The notes under the pieces: generated by a model
Databases searched by the model: none
Seen by the model: only the letters and a program-made list of their open reading frames with translations
What the model was told of the DNA's origin: nothing
Translations under genes and position numbers: made by a program
Shown: piece by piece, positions 45,367 to 54,334 of the stretch
How the letters are laid out: each line of letters starts with the position of its first letter
Numbering within the stretch: position 1 is the first letter of the stretch
Assembly: GCF_017308985.1 (NCBI RefSeq)
Contig: NZ_JADWPE010000003.1
Span: forward strand, 744,001-808,000
Direction: 5' to 3'
From: Lysobacter changpingensis
GTDB taxonomy: Bacteria > Pseudomonadota > Gammaproteobacteria > Xanthomonadales > Xanthomonadaceae
DNA length: 64,000 nucleotides

Positions 45367-46451
45367 TGCCGCTCCTGCGTCTTCGCGCCGGATTCGATGG
45401 CACGTTCGGCCGCGCGCGCCTGGCGATACTTGGCCAGGTATCGCTGCACGTTCGCCTCGTGTTCGGCCAGCGTGCGCGCGAACAGATGGCGTCCGCTGCC
45501 GTCGCCGACCGCGACGAAGTACAGCTCCTCGCCGCGCTGCGGACGCGCGACGGCCTGCAGTGCATCGGCGCCGGGCATCGCGATCGGCGTCGGCGGCAGG
45601 CCAGCGCGCGTGTAGGTGTTGTACGGCGTGTCGCTGGTGAGATCGGCCTTGCGGATGTTGCCGGCGTAGCTCGTTCCCAGTCCGTAGATCACCGTCGGGT
45701 CGGTCTGCAGGCGCATGCCGATCTTCAGGCGACGCTCGAACAGGCCGGCGATGCGCGGGCGTTCCTCGGCGATGCCGGTTTCCTTCTCGACGATGGACGC
45801 GAGGATCAGCATTTCCTCCGGGGTGTTCAGCACGCTGTCCGGCACGCGGCGCTCCCACGCGGCGGCGAGCGCCTTTTCCATCGATTCGTGCGCACGGCGG
45901 AGCACGTCCAGGTCGCTGTCGCCACGGGTGAACAGATACGTTTCCGGCAGGAAGCGGCCCTCCGGATGCTGGCCCGGATGGCCGAGCGCCTTCATCAGCG
46001 CGGCGTCGTCGAGACCCGCGGTTTCCTGCTCCAGTTCCTTCGTCCGCGCCAGCGCCGCGCGCAGTTCGCGGATGTTCCAGCCTTCGACGATGGTGAAGCG
46101 GCGGCGCACGACCTTGCCGTCGCGCATGGCGGTGAGCAGGTCGCGCGGCGAGGTGCCGGGCTCCAGCGCGTACTCGCCGACCTGCAGCTTGCCGGCGGCG
46201 CCGAGTTGGCGCGCCAGCGCGCGCCATTCGATCAGGTCGCCCTGATGCACGCCGGCCTCGCGCAGCTTGCGCACGACCGAGGGCAGCGAATCGCCGCGTT
46301 CGACGACCAGGCTCTCTCCGGGTTCCAACCCCGCCAGCGGGGCGTCGGCGAAGCTCGTATAACGGTGCCACAGATACGCGCCGACGCCTGCGGCGATCAA
46401 CAGCAGCACGAACAAGAAGCCGCCCAGGCGGCGTCCAGATTTGCGACTCAC
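45363..46451 (-). CDS. mltG: Endolytic murein transglycosylase
   Basis: MltG (YceG) cuts nascent peptidoglycan glycan chains and so ends their elongation. The 362 residues have an N-terminal membrane helix (GGFLFVLLLIAAGVGAYLW), a LysM-like part (ESLVVERGDSLPSVVRKL), and the catalytic domain with Glu in LASIVEKETGIAEERPRIA and RLQTDPTVIYGLG. I choose the GTG at 46451 (GTGA overlap with the pabC stop), because GGAGG lies 4 bases before it and the result starts (M)SRKSGRR, the normal length. Confidence 0.95.
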   Translation of the reverse strand: MSRKSGRRLGGFLFVLLLIAAGVGAYLWHRYTSFADAPLAGLEPGESLVVERGDSLPSVVRKLREAGVHQGDLIEWRALARQLGAAGKLQVGEYALEPGTSPRDLLTAMRDGKVVRRRFTIVEGWNIRELRAALARTKELEQETAGLDDAALMKALGHPGQHPEGRFLPETYLFTRGDSDLDVLRRAHESMEKALAAAWERRVPDSVLNTPEEMLILASIVEKETGIAEERPRIAGLFERRLKIGMRLQTDPTVIYGLGTSYAGNIRKADLTSDTPYNTYTRAGLPPTPIAMPGADALQAVARPQRGEELYFVAVGDGSGRHLFARTLAEHEANVQRYLAKYRQARAAERAIESGAKTQERQ

Positions 46452-47263
46452 GCAACCTCCGTGGCGAATGCGGGATGCTCGGCGGCCAGGCGGCGGCGGA
46501 GTTGCGCCACCTGCGGATGCGGTCGCCATGAGCGAGCGCCGAGCCGCGCCACGGGCAGGATACCGCGCGCGGCATTGCACAGGAAAACCGCGTCGGCCGC
46601 TTCGACGTCCGTCACAGCCAGGCGCGCTTCCCGGGCTGCGAGCGCGCCGATCGCCCATTCGCGGCACACGCCGGCGATGCCGCAGCGGTCCACGGCCGGG
46701 GTCGTCCAGCGGTCACCGTGGACCACGAAGAGATTGGCGGCGGTGGCGCAGACGACGTCGCCATCGGTGCTGCGCACGAGGCCGTCGTGGATGTCCGGAT
46801 CGCGCCATTCGGCGCGCGCCAGCACCTGTTCGAGCCGGTTGCAGTGCTTGATTCCGGCCAGCGCCGGTTGCAGCGCCAGTCGCATGTCGCACCAGCGGAG
46901 CGTGAGGCCTTCGGCAGGCGCGGCAGGTGGTACGTCGTGACGCGAGAGGATCCAGTGTGGCGTCGGGCTTTCCGGCGGTGCGTAGCCGCGACCGCCCGTG
47001 CCGCGCGTGACGATCAGTTTCAGCACGCCGCCGGTGCCCTCGAGCAGCGCTCGCGCCTCGCGCTGGACGCGCGATTCATCCGGCAGAGCAAGGCCGAGCG
47101 CCTGCGCGCCGCGCTGCAACCGGCGCCAATGCGCGGGCCACCAGTGCACTTCGCCTTGATGGGCGCGCATCGTTTCGAACAGGCCGTCGCCGTAGGCGAG
47201 GCCCCGATCGTGATCGGGGGTGCCCGCGGCGGCGGCGGCGCCGATGAAGTGCCGCACGCTCAC
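46448..47263 (-). CDS. pabC: Aminodeoxychorismate lyase
   Basis: PabC releases pyruvate from aminodeoxychorismate to give p-aminobenzoate for folate. The 271 residues belong to the class IV PLP fold: RGLAYGDGLFETMR, the PLP Lys in AGIKHCNRLEQVLAR, and CATAANLFVVHG. The GTG at 47263 (GTGA overlap with the pabB stop), with GGGAG 7 bases upstream, is the start I use. PabB, its substrate supplier, is directly upstream. Confidence 0.93.
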   Translation of the reverse strand: MSVRHFIGAAAAAGTPDHDRGLAYGDGLFETMRAHQGEVHWWPAHWRRLQRGAQALGLALPDESRVQREARALLEGTGGVLKLIVTRGTGGRGYAPPESPTPHWILSRHDVPPAAPAEGLTLRWCDMRLALQPALAGIKHCNRLEQVLARAEWRDPDIHDGLVRSTDGDVVCATAANLFVVHGDRWTTPAVDRCGIAGVCREWAIGALAAREARLAVTDVEAADAVFLCNAARGILPVARLGARSWRPHPQVAQLRRRLAAEHPAFATEVA

Positions 47264-48627
47264 CCGGCGACTCCCAGCGCGCGCAGCATGCCGCGCGCCT
47301 TGGCGCGGGTTTCGTCGAGTTCCTTGCGCGGATCGGAGTCGGCGACGATGCCGGCGCCGGTGCGGAAGCGCAGCGTCGCACCGCCTTGCGCGGATTCCAG
47401 TTCGGCGCTGCGGATCAGGATGTTCAGGTCCATGTCGCCGTCGCGGTTGAGCCAGCCCATCGCGCCGGTGTACGCGCCGCGGCCGACGCCTTCGAGCTCG
47501 GCGATGATCTGCATGCAGCGCACCTTCGGGCAACCGGTGATCGTGCCGCCCGGGAACACCGCGCGGATCACCTGCCCCGGCGTCGCCTCCGCGCGCAGGC
47601 GACCGCGCACGTTGCTGACGATGTGGTGCACGTGCGCGTAGCTCTCGACCGTCATCAGCTCATCCACTTCGACGCTGCCCGGCGTGCAGACGCGGCCGAG
47701 GTCGTTGCGCTCCAGATCGATCAGCATCACGTGTTCGGCGCGTTCCTTCGGATGGCCGACGAGTTCCTGGATGCGTGCGGCATCGTCGTCGCCGGCGAAG
47801 CGTGGGCGCGTGCCGGCGATGGGCCGCGTCTCGACGACGTCGCCGCGCACCGACACCAGACGTTCCGGCGAGGCGCTGACCACGGCCCAGTCCTCGCCCG
47901 CGAACACGCCGGCGAACGGCGCGGGGTTGTTGTCGCGCAGGCGCTGGAAGAGCTCGGCGGCCTCGACCTTTCGACCGAAGCGGGCGCGCCAGCCGCGCGA
48001 GAGGTTGGCCTGGAATACGTCGCCCGCGGCGAGATAGTCGAGCACGCGGCGCACGCCATCGGTGAAGCGTTCGGGCTCGTCTTCTTCGAGTGCGTGTGGC
48101 GTTCGCCACGTCGGCAACGGCGGCAGCGCGGCGAGCCGGGCGATGTCGTCGAGCACGCCATCGCGCAGGGCGTCGTGTCCGGTTTCCACGACGAGCACAC
48201 ACTCGCCGCTGGTGTGGTCGCGCAGCACGGCCGCCGGGCAGCGCAGCGCGAGTGCGACGGGCAGCCGGCCTTCGGCGCGCGGAAGTTGCAGGATCGGCTC
48301 GACCTGCGCCGCGGCCTCGTAACCGAACAGCAGCGCCCAACCGCCGCGGAACGGCCAGCGCGGTTCGTCGCGCGGCACGCGTTCGTGCTGCCAGCGGGTA
48401 TCGAGGGCGGCGAAGAAGTCGGTGCCGACGTCGGCGCCGCGTTCGTCGCGCACCGTTCCGTCGGCGTCGAGACGAAGCTGTCCTTCGCCGGCCACGAGCA
48501 GCAGGTCCCAACGTCCCTGCGCGGTGCCGTGCGCGCTGGATTCCAGCAGCAGCGGGTAGCGCGTGGGCGCCAGGCGTTGCAGCGCGAGCAGGTCGAAGGA
48601 GCCGGGCAGCGGATGGGTCAGGAGCAT
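47260..48627 (-). CDS. pabB: Aminodeoxychorismate synthase component I
   Basis: PabB makes aminodeoxychorismate from chorismate and ammonia. The 455 residues match the chorismate-binding fold: DVFQANLSRGWRARF, the SASPERLVSVRGD region, ETRPIAGTRPR (P-I-A-G-T, the PabB form), ERAEHVMLIDLERNDLGRV, and PGGTITGCPKVRCMQII. The start is the ATG at 48627 (MLLTHPLPG). The glutaminase partner pabA is not in the window. Confidence 0.94.
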   Translation of the reverse strand: MLLTHPLPGSFDLLALQRLAPTRYPLLLESSAHGTAQGRWDLLLVAGEGQLRLDADGTVRDERGADVGTDFFAALDTRWQHERVPRDEPRWPFRGGWALLFGYEAAAQVEPILQLPRAEGRLPVALALRCPAAVLRDHTSGECVLVVETGHDALRDGVLDDIARLAALPPLPTWRTPHALEEDEPERFTDGVRRVLDYLAAGDVFQANLSRGWRARFGRKVEAAELFQRLRDNNPAPFAGVFAGEDWAVVSASPERLVSVRGDVVETRPIAGTRPRFAGDDDAARIQELVGHPKERAEHVMLIDLERNDLGRVCTPGSVEVDELMTVESYAHVHHIVSNVRGRLRAEATPGQVIRAVFPGGTITGCPKVRCMQIIAELEGVGRGAYTGAMGWLNRDGDMDLNILIRSAELESAQGGATLRFRTGAGIVADSDPRKELDETRAKARGMLRALGVAG

Positions 48628-48711
48628 GGCGACATTGTCCGCTATTGGTGAGGCTTCGCGGCTGGGATGGGGAGGCAAGAACGGGTTCCCCAGGCGTTTG
48701 GCGCAACCGCC

Positions 48712-48739
48712 CGTCATCCCGGCGAAGGGCGGATCCAGG
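48712..48739. repeat. REP-like repeat, copy 3 (left arm of an inverted pair)
   Basis: A 28-bp unit beginning CGTCATCCCGGCGAAGG and ending GGATCCAGG. Its inverse partner lies about 108 bp to the right at 48848-48876. Confidence 0.65.
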
Positions 48740-48847
48740 GCCTTCACGTTCGACGTCGGCGGTGCTTGCCGTTCGAAGCGGCCAAGGCAGGCCGAGGCAG
48801 CCGGATCATTGACCGAGCGAAGGCCCTTGCGACGGAACGTGTGTCGG

Positions 48848-48876
48848 CCTGGATTCCGGCCTTCGCCGGGATGACG
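48848..48876. repeat. REP-like repeat, copy 4 (right arm of an inverted pair)
   Basis: The reverse-complement orientation of the same unit (CCTGGATTCCGGCC ... CGGGATGACGG), so 48712 to 48876 forms a BIME-like pair around about 108 bp of non-coding DNA. Confidence 0.65.
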
Positions 48877-48893
48877 GCTACGGTTGACCGTTA

Positions 48894-48937
48894 CGGTTGA
48901 AGACTTCAGTTGAAGACTTTCGGTTGAGGACTTCGCT
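48894..48937. repeat. Short GTTGAAGACTT tandem repeats
   Basis: GTTGAAGACTTC, GTTGAAGACTTT and GTTGAGGACTTC follow each other with a 13-14 bp period from 48897, preceded by two weaker GGTTGA units. Function unknown; they lie beyond the fabF terminator. Confidence 0.5.
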
Positions 48938-49053
48938 TCGGGATCGTTGGTTGGGAGCGTCGGTTAGGAACGTCGTTGGTGGACTTGGCAGACGACTTCG
49001 CTTGAGCGCCCTGCCGAGGGTGTGGATGCGGCTTCAGGAATGGTCGAAGTCGG

Positions 49054-49086
49054 CCAAAAGAAAAATCCCCGCCGAAGCGGGGATTT
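49054..49086 (-). terminator. Rho-independent terminator after fabF
   Basis: Minus strand: a 10-bp stem (49077-49086 with 49063-49072), a CGAA loop on the plus strand, then TTTTTCTTTT. It begins 24 bp after the fabF stop and ends the fabD-fabG-acpP-fabF unit. Confidence 0.88.
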
Positions 49087-49110
49087 CCAGGATCGCATCA
49101 CGCGGCCCGA

Positions 49111-50352
49111 TCAGACGCGCTTGAACACCAGCGTGCCGTTCGTGCCGCCGAAGCCGAAGCCGTTCGACATCGCGACGTCGATCTTCTTCTCGCGCGCCAC
49201 GTTCGGCACGTAGTCCAGATCGCAGCCCTCGCCCGCTTCGAACAGGTTGATCGTCGGCGGGATGATGCCGTGATGCAGCGCCAGCACCGAGAAGATGGCT
49301 TCCACGCCGCCGGCCGCGCCGAGCAGGTGACCGGTCATCGACTTGGTCGAGCTGACCATCGTCTTGTAGGCATGGTCGCCGAGTGCGCGCTTGATCGCGA
49401 GCGTTTCGGCCAGATCGCCCAGCGGCGTCGAGGTGCCGTGCGCGTTGAGGTAGGCCACCTCTTCCGGATTGATGCGCGCGTCCTTCATGGCCGCGACCAT
49501 GCAGCGCGCCGGGCCTTCGCCGTTCTCGCTGGGGGCGGTCATGTGGAAGGCGTCGGAACTGGCGCCGAAGCCGGCGAGCTCGCAGTAAATGCGCGCGCCG
49601 CGGGCCTTGGCGTGTTCGTACTCTTCCAGGATCAGGATGCCGGCGCCGTCGCCGAGCACGAAGCCGTCGCGGTCCTTGTCCCACGGACGCGACGCGTGCG
49701 TCGGATCGTCATTGCGGGTGGACATCGCCTTCATCGAGCAGAAGCCCGCGACCGAAGTCGGCGAGGAACCGCGTTCGGCGCCGCCGGCGACCATCACGTC
49801 GGCATCGCCGTACTGGATCATGCGCATCGCCATGCCGATAGAATGGTTGGCGGTGGCGCAGGCCGAGACGGCCGAGAAGTTCGGACCCTTGATGCCGGTC
49901 AGCAGCGAGACCTGGCCCGGCAGCATGTTGATGATCGTGCTGGGCACGTAGAACGGCGAGACCTTGCGCGGGCCGCCGTCGTGGTACTTCACGGTCTGCT
50001 CTTCGATGCCGAGCAGGCCGCCGATGCCGGAGCCGATCAGCGCACCGATGCGCTCGGCATTGGATTCATCGACGTTGAGGCCGGCGTCCTTCATCGCCAT
50101 CAGCGAAGCGGCGACGCCGTAATGGATGAACTCCTCCATCTTCTTGGCGTCCTTCGGATTCACCCACTGGGTGATGTCGAAGTCGCGCACTTCACCCGCG
50201 ATACGGGTGGTGAAGGCGGAGGCGTCGAAATGGGTGATCGGGCCGATGCCGGAGCGACCGTTGACGATGCCGTCCCAGGTGCTGGCGACGTCGTTGCCCA
50301 GCGGCGACACCGCGCCGAGGCCGGTCACGACTACGCGTCGGTTGTTGGACAT
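49111..50352 (-). CDS. fabF: 3-oxoacyl-[ACP] synthase II
   Basis: FabF elongates acyl-ACP in type II fatty-acid synthesis. The 413 residues have the nucleophile Cys165 in VSACATANHS and both catalytic His in NAHGTSTPLGD and TKSMTGHLLGAAG, plus NGFGFGGTNG near the end. The start ATG at 50352 is preceded by GGAGTG. It lies 163 bp after acpP, with a hairpin between them, and is followed by a strong terminator. Confidence 0.97.
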   Translation of the reverse strand: MSNNRRVVVTGLGAVSPLGNDVASTWDGIVNGRSGIGPITHFDASAFTTRIAGEVRDFDITQWVNPKDAKKMEEFIHYGVAASLMAMKDAGLNVDESNAERIGALIGSGIGGLLGIEEQTVKYHDGGPRKVSPFYVPSTIINMLPGQVSLLTGIKGPNFSAVSACATANHSIGMAMRMIQYGDADVMVAGGAERGSSPTSVAGFCSMKAMSTRNDDPTHASRPWDKDRDGFVLGDGAGILILEEYEHAKARGARIYCELAGFGASSDAFHMTAPSENGEGPARCMVAAMKDARINPEEVAYLNAHGTSTPLGDLAETLAIKRALGDHAYKTMVSSTKSMTGHLLGAAGGVEAIFSVLALHHGIIPPTINLFEAGEGCDLDYVPNVAREKKIDVAMSNGFGFGGTNGTLVFKRV

Positions 50353-50402
50353 GAAACACTCCGTCTGACACTACGCCGGCGTATAGACCGGCTGATAAGA
50401 CA

Positions 50403-50425
50403 CGGGGCCGCGATGTGCGGCCCCG
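50403..50425. other. Hairpin between acpP and fabF
   Basis: A perfect 9-bp GC stem (50403-50411 with 50417-50425) around GATGT, without a U-run on the minus strand. It lies between acpP and fabF and could act as a partial terminator or RNA-processing site that lets acpP be made in excess; on the plus strand it is followed by ATTTT. Confidence 0.4.
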
Positions 50426-50515
50426 GTCTGATTTTCCTGACATACCAGGCGCCAGAGATGGCGATGGCGTTCTCGCGCGGTCCCGCCGGATGGCCGGCCC
50501 GCGCGCAGGATGAAC

Positions 50516-50755
50516 TTACGACTTGACGTGAGCCTTCACGTAGTCGATGGCCTGCTGCACCGAGGTGATCTTCTCGGCTTCTTCGTCCGGGATCTCGCAC
50601 TCGAACTCTTCTTCGAGCGCCATCACCAGCTCGACGGTATCGAGCGAGTCCGCGCCGAGGTCGTCGACGAACGAAGCGTTGTTGGTGACTTCTTCTTCCT
50701 TAACGCCAAGCTGTTCGACCACGATCTTCTTGACGCGTTCTTCGATGCTGCTCAT
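50516..50755 (-). CDS. acpP: Acyl carrier protein
   Basis: The 79-residue acidic carrier of growing acyl chains. The phosphopantetheine site is Ser37 in [18 protein letters not shown], within the standard context, and the protein starts [17 protein letters not shown]. The ATG at 50755 has GGGAGGAGTGAG upstream on the minus strand. It lies between fabG and fabF, the usual order. Confidence 0.98.
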   Translation of the reverse strand: MSSIEERVKKIVVEQLGVKEEEVTNNASFVDDLGADSLDTVELVMALEEEFECEIPDEEAEKITSVQQAIDYVKAHVKS

Positions 50756-50886
50756 GGGTTCTCACTCCTCCCGGGACGGGATATTCGACGGAATAGTCTA
50801 ATTGAATCGAAGGCGTTCGCGAGCATACGCGAAAGCCCTTGGGGTTCAAGCGGTTACAGCTGAAACATTGCCCTGCCGGGCCCGCT

Positions 50887-51630
50887 TCACGGCATGTACA
50901 TGCCGCCGTTGACGTGCAGGGTTTCACCGGTGATATAGGCCGCCGACGGGCCCGCCAGGAAGGCGACGGCACGGGCGATGTCCGCCGGCTCGCCGAAACG
51001 GCCCAGCGCGATCTGCCCCAGCATGGCGTTCTTGGCGTCCTCGGGCAGCGCCTTGGTCATGTCGGTATCGATGAAACCCGGCGCCACCACGTTAACGGTA
51101 ATGTTGCGGCTGCCGATCTCCTTCGCCAGCGACTTGCTGAAGGCGATGATGCCGGCCTTGGCCGCCGCGTAGTTGGCTTGGCCGGCGTTGCCGGTCACGC
51201 CGATCACCGAGGCGATGTTGATGATGCGGCCCTTGCGCGCCTTCATCATCGAACGCATCACCGCCTTGCTGGTGCGGTAGACGCTGGTGAGATTGGTGTC
51301 GAGGATCGCCTGCCAGTCCTCGTCCTTCATGCGCATCAACAGGTTGTCGCGCGTGATGCCGGCGTTGTTGACGAGGATCGAGATGGCGCCGATGTCCTTG
51401 GCGATGCCGTCGATCAGCGCTTCGATGGACTCGGCATCGCTCACGTCGAGCACACGGCCATGACCGCCGTGCGCGGCGAGGCGCTCGCCGATCGCCTTCG
51501 CACCGGATTCGGACGTGGCCGTGCCGATCACCGTCGCGCCCTGCGCGGCCAGTTCGTCGGCGATCGCCGCGCCGATGCCACGGCTGGCACCGGTCACGAG
51601 GGCGATTTCACCTTTCAACAGTTCGGTCAT
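50887..51630 (-). CDS. fabG: 3-oxoacyl-[ACP] reductase
   Basis: FabG reduces 3-oxoacyl-ACP with NADPH. The 247 residues of this short-chain dehydrogenase have GASRGIGAAIADEL (cofactor), NNAGITRDNLLMRM, the Ser in NIASVIG, YxxxK as NYAAAKAG, and the end GETLHVNGGMYM. The start is the ATG at 51630 (MTELLKGEIALVTG). acpP follows 131 bp downstream. Confidence 0.97.
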   Translation of the reverse strand: MTELLKGEIALVTGASRGIGAAIADELAAQGATVIGTATSESGAKAIGERLAAHGGHGRVLDVSDAESIEALIDGIAKDIGAISILVNNAGITRDNLLMRMKDEDWQAILDTNLTSVYRTSKAVMRSMMKARKGRIINIASVIGVTGNAGQANYAAAKAGIIAFSKSLAKEIGSRNITVNVVAPGFIDTDMTKALPEDAKNAMLGQIALGRFGEPADIARAVAFLAGPSAAYITGETLHVNGGMYMP

Positions 51631-51724
51631 GAAATTCTCCAGTTCTTTCGACACCGATCGCACGGAAGCGCGAACCGGTCGATCAGGGTCGATCCGTTTT
51701 CGGCCGCACCATCCGCGTTACGCA

Positions 51725-52681
51725 TCAGGCCCAGTCGCCACGCGCGGATTCGAGCTCGCCCACCGCCCCGATCGCACGTGCGTCGATGCCCTTGTCGATG
51801 CGCTTGACGAGTCCGGCAAGCACTTTGCCCGGGCCGCATTCGGCCATGCGCGTGACGCCCTTGCCTGCCAGCGCCTGCACGCAACCGGTCCACTGTACCG
51901 GCAGGTAGAGCTGGCGCACGAGCGCGTCGCGAATGTAGTCCACGCTTTCGTGCACGCGTGCATCGACGTTCTGCACGACCGGCCGGTCGGGCATGCGCCA
52001 GGACAGGCCGGCCATCGCTTCGGCCAGACGGTTGGCGGCCTCGCGCATCAGCGGCGTATGGGAGGGCACGCTGACGGCCAGCTTCACCGCCTTGCGCACT
52101 CCGCGTTCGCCGAGCATCGCCAGCGCCTTGTCTACCGCGCCCGCATGGCCGCCGATGACGATCTGGCCGGGCGAATTGAAATTGGCCGGAACGACGACCT
52201 CGCTGCCGGAGACGGCGTCGCAGACCTCCTGCACCAGCGCGTCCTCGGCGCCGAGCACGGCCGCCATTGCGCCGACTCCAGCCGGGGCGGCGTCCTGCAT
52301 CAGCTGCCCGCGCAATCGCACCAGGTGGGCGCCGTCCTTCAGCGACAACGCGCCGGCGGCGACCAGCGCCGTGTACTCGCCCAGGCTGTGGCCGGCGAGG
52401 AACGCCGGCGAGCGACCGCCCTGCTGCTGCCACGCACGCCACACCGCCACGCCCGCGGCGAGCAGCGCCGGCTGGGTGTATTCGGTGCGGTTGAGCATTT
52501 CCTCGGGACCGCCCTGGCTCAGCGCCCACAGATCCGCGTCCGCGCCCTCGCTGGCTTCCGCGAACGTCTCGCGCACGACCGGGTGCAGTTCGGACAGCTC
52601 GGCAAGCATGCCGACCGACTGCGAGCCCTGGCCCGGGAAGACGAAGGCGAGCGAAGCGTCGTGGGCGTTGGAATCGGTCAC
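51725..52681 (-). CDS. fabD: Malonyl-CoA:ACP transacylase
   Basis: FabD loads malonate on ACP. The 318 residues have FVFPGQGSQSVGML, the nucleophile Ser99 in LAGHSLGEYTALVA, the Arg in VRLRGQLMQ, and a His in VSVPSHTPLM. The start is a GTG at 52681, giving (M)TDSNAHDASLAFVF, the normal length; in-frame codons upstream are low in coding character. It is separated from fabH by 461 bp and the fabH terminator, so it probably has its own promoter. Confidence 0.95.
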   Translation of the reverse strand: MTDSNAHDASLAFVFPGQGSQSVGMLAELSELHPVVRETFAEASEGADADLWALSQGGPEEMLNRTEYTQPALLAAGVAVWRAWQQQGGRSPAFLAGHSLGEYTALVAAGALSLKDGAHLVRLRGQLMQDAAPAGVGAMAAVLGAEDALVQEVCDAVSGSEVVVPANFNSPGQIVIGGHAGAVDKALAMLGERGVRKAVKLAVSVPSHTPLMREAANRLAEAMAGLSWRMPDRPVVQNVDARVHESVDYIRDALVRQLYLPVQWTGCVQALAGKGVTRMAECGPGKVLAGLVKRIDKGIDARAIGAVGELESARGDWA

Positions 52682-52986
52682 TCGGCGGGGTCCCTGCGAA
52701 AAGAGTGCGCATGATACGAGCCTTTGCTCTAGTGCGTCTGTACCGGGTCGTACTGAACCCGGCCACGTGCCGGAACTGTGAAGGCGCGCGGTTTGCATGG
52801 CATGGCGGCTTCGCCCCGTGAAGGCTGGCGGCGCTGTTCACGGGCACGCGGCCTGCTCCTGTTCTCGTTGATGCCACGCGTCTGCCCTCCCCCGTCCCTT
52901 GCTACGGCACACAGCATGACGCGCGAGCCGGCGCAGCCGAATCGCGTCAACACTCGATCTGAAGTAGGGATTTCTCCCGACGCGCA

Positions 52987-53007
52987 GTCAGACGCTAAGC
53001 GTCCGAC
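52987..53007. promoter_or_regulatory. Near-perfect palindrome, possible operator
   Basis: GACGCT-A-AGCGTC at 52991-53003 is a perfect inverted repeat, extended to 10-bp arms (52987-53007, GTCAGACGCT and AGCGTCCGAC) with one mismatch. It lies about 300 bp before fabD and just beyond the fabH terminator. A regulator site is possible; no known operator matches. Confidence 0.3.
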
Positions 53008-53084
53008 ACGGCATGCGCCAGCCGACGTTGTTCCGTGGCAGATCGCGCCACGTCGCCAACGTGAGGAACGCGATACGCGAACCC

Positions 53085-53117
53085 CAAACGAAAACGCCTC
53101 CGCATCAAGCGGAGGCG
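53085..53117 (-). terminator. Rho-independent terminator after fabH
   Basis: Minus strand: a 9-bp stem (53109-53117 with 53095-53103) and 5-base loop, followed by GTTTTCGTTTG-like U-rich sequence. It begins 26 bp after the fabH stop and separates fabH from fabD. Confidence 0.75.
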
Positions 53118-53142
53118 CCATGTTCTTCGCGAACGCGGAAAC

Positions 53143-54123
53143 TCAGTAGCGCAGCAGCGCCGAGCCCCAGGTGAAACCGCCACCGAAGGCTTCCAGCAGC
53201 ACCAGCTGGCCGCGCTGAACCTTGCCCGAGCGCACCGCTTCGTCCAGCGCCAGCGGCACCGAGCCCGACGAGGTGTTGCCGTGCTTGTCGACGGTGACGA
53301 TCACGCGCTCCATCGGCATGTCCAGGCGCTTGGCCGTGGCTTCGATGATGCGCAGGTTGGCCTGGTGCGGAATCAGCCAGTCGATGTCGTGACGATCCAG
53401 GCCGTTGGCCTCGAGCGTTTCCTCCACGACCGAATCCAGCGCCTTCACCGCATGCTTGAAGACTTCGTTGCCGGTCATCAGCACGCGCACGCCGGCGTTG
53501 TGCTCTTCCGGCTTGAAGCCGACCGAGACGCCGACCGGATTCCACAGCAGTTCCTTCTTGCCGCCATCGGCGTGCATGTGGGTGCTGAGGATGCCGGTTT
53601 CGGTGTCGGCCTTGAGCACCACCGCGCCGGCGCCGTCGCCGAACAGCACGCAGGTGGAGCGGTCGCTCCAGTCGAGCATGCGGGTGAGCGTTTCCGAACC
53701 GACCACGAGCACGGTCTTCGCCGCGCCGGAACGGATGAACTTGTCGGCCACCGTCAGCGCGTAGACGAAGCCCGTGCAGGCGGCGTTGACGTCGAACGCC
53801 GGGCAGCCGTTCGCCCCGAGGCGATGCTGCAGCAGACAGGCGGTGGACGGAAAAATGAGGTCGGGCGTGGTGGTGCCGACGACGATCAGGTCGAGCTCGG
53901 TCGCATCGATGCCGGCCGCTTCCAGCGCGCGCATGGCGGCGTGATAGGCCAGATCGCTCGTGGTCTCGCCTTCCGCGGCGATGTGGCGCTCGCGGATGCC
54001 GGTACGGGCCGCGATCCACTCGTCGCTGGTGTCGACGATCTTCGCCAGGTCGTCGTTGGTCAGCACCTTCTCGGGAAGGTAGCTGCCGGTTCCCGCGATG
54101 CGGGAATAAATCTGTTGCGTCAT
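53143..54123 (-). CDS. fabH: 3-oxoacyl-[ACP] synthase III
   Basis: FabH starts fatty-acid chains by condensing acetyl-CoA (or branched primers) with malonyl-ACP. The 326 residues have the nucleophile Cys116 in [11 protein letters not shown], His in [11 protein letters not shown] and Asn in [16 protein letters not shown] use the ATG at 54123 ([11 protein letters not shown]), which has GGAG 5 bases upstream, rather than the GTG two codons earlier. It follows rpmF by 211 bp. The plsX gene often found between rpmF and fabH is missing. Confidence 0.97.
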   Translation of the reverse strand: MTQQIYSRIAGTGSYLPEKVLTNDDLAKIVDTSDEWIAARTGIRERHIAAEGETTSDLAYHAAMRALEAAGIDATELDLIVVGTTTPDLIFPSTACLLQHRLGANGCPAFDVNAACTGFVYALTVADKFIRSGAAKTVLVVGSETLTRMLDWSDRSTCVLFGDGAGAVVLKADTETGILSTHMHADGGKKELLWNPVGVSVGFKPEEHNAGVRVLMTGNEVFKHAVKALDSVVEETLEANGLDRHDIDWLIPHQANLRIIEATAKRLDMPMERVIVTVDKHGNTSSGSVPLALDEAVRSGKVQRGQLVLLEAFGGGFTWGSALLRY

Positions 54124-54334
54124 CGCCACTCCGCTGCACAGCCGTGATGGCCCTGTCGGGCACTTGCCGGGGACCGTCGGCGGAGCCGACGGAAGCGTAC
54201 CGCCGCTACCCTAATGCATCGGGGTCGCTGCCACGGGCCACCGCTGCCTCGCGGGGCCTTGCGGCGGCGGACAGCCGGCCCGGCGGCATCCGCGCACGTG
54301 GATCACGGGCGCGGAGCGGCGGTGGGCGAAGAGA

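Larger units (their letters stand above)
48628..49110. other. Gap with repeats between pabB and fabF
   Basis: These 483 bp separate the fab and pab groups, both on the minus strand. They contain an inverted pair of GTCATTCC-type repeats (48712-48739 and 48848-48876), GTTGAAGACTT tandem repeats (48894-48935), and the fabF terminator. I see no gene; short open frames overlap the repeats. The pabB promoter should lie near 48640-48700 on the minus strand. Confidence 0.65.
52682..53142. other. Gap between fabD and fabH
   Basis: A 461-bp stretch without a convincing gene: an open frame on the plus strand (about 52778-53149) has no recognisable product and runs into the fabH end. The region should hold the fabD promoter on the minus strand. 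Visible features are a near-perfect palindrome at 52987-53007 and the fabH terminator at 53085-53117. Confidence 0.6.

Noticed and set aside
52778-53149. Possible 123-residue protein on the plus strand in the fabD-fabH gap
   Set aside because: No recognisable motif, no ribosome-binding site, and it runs through the fabH terminator stem and into fabH antisense.
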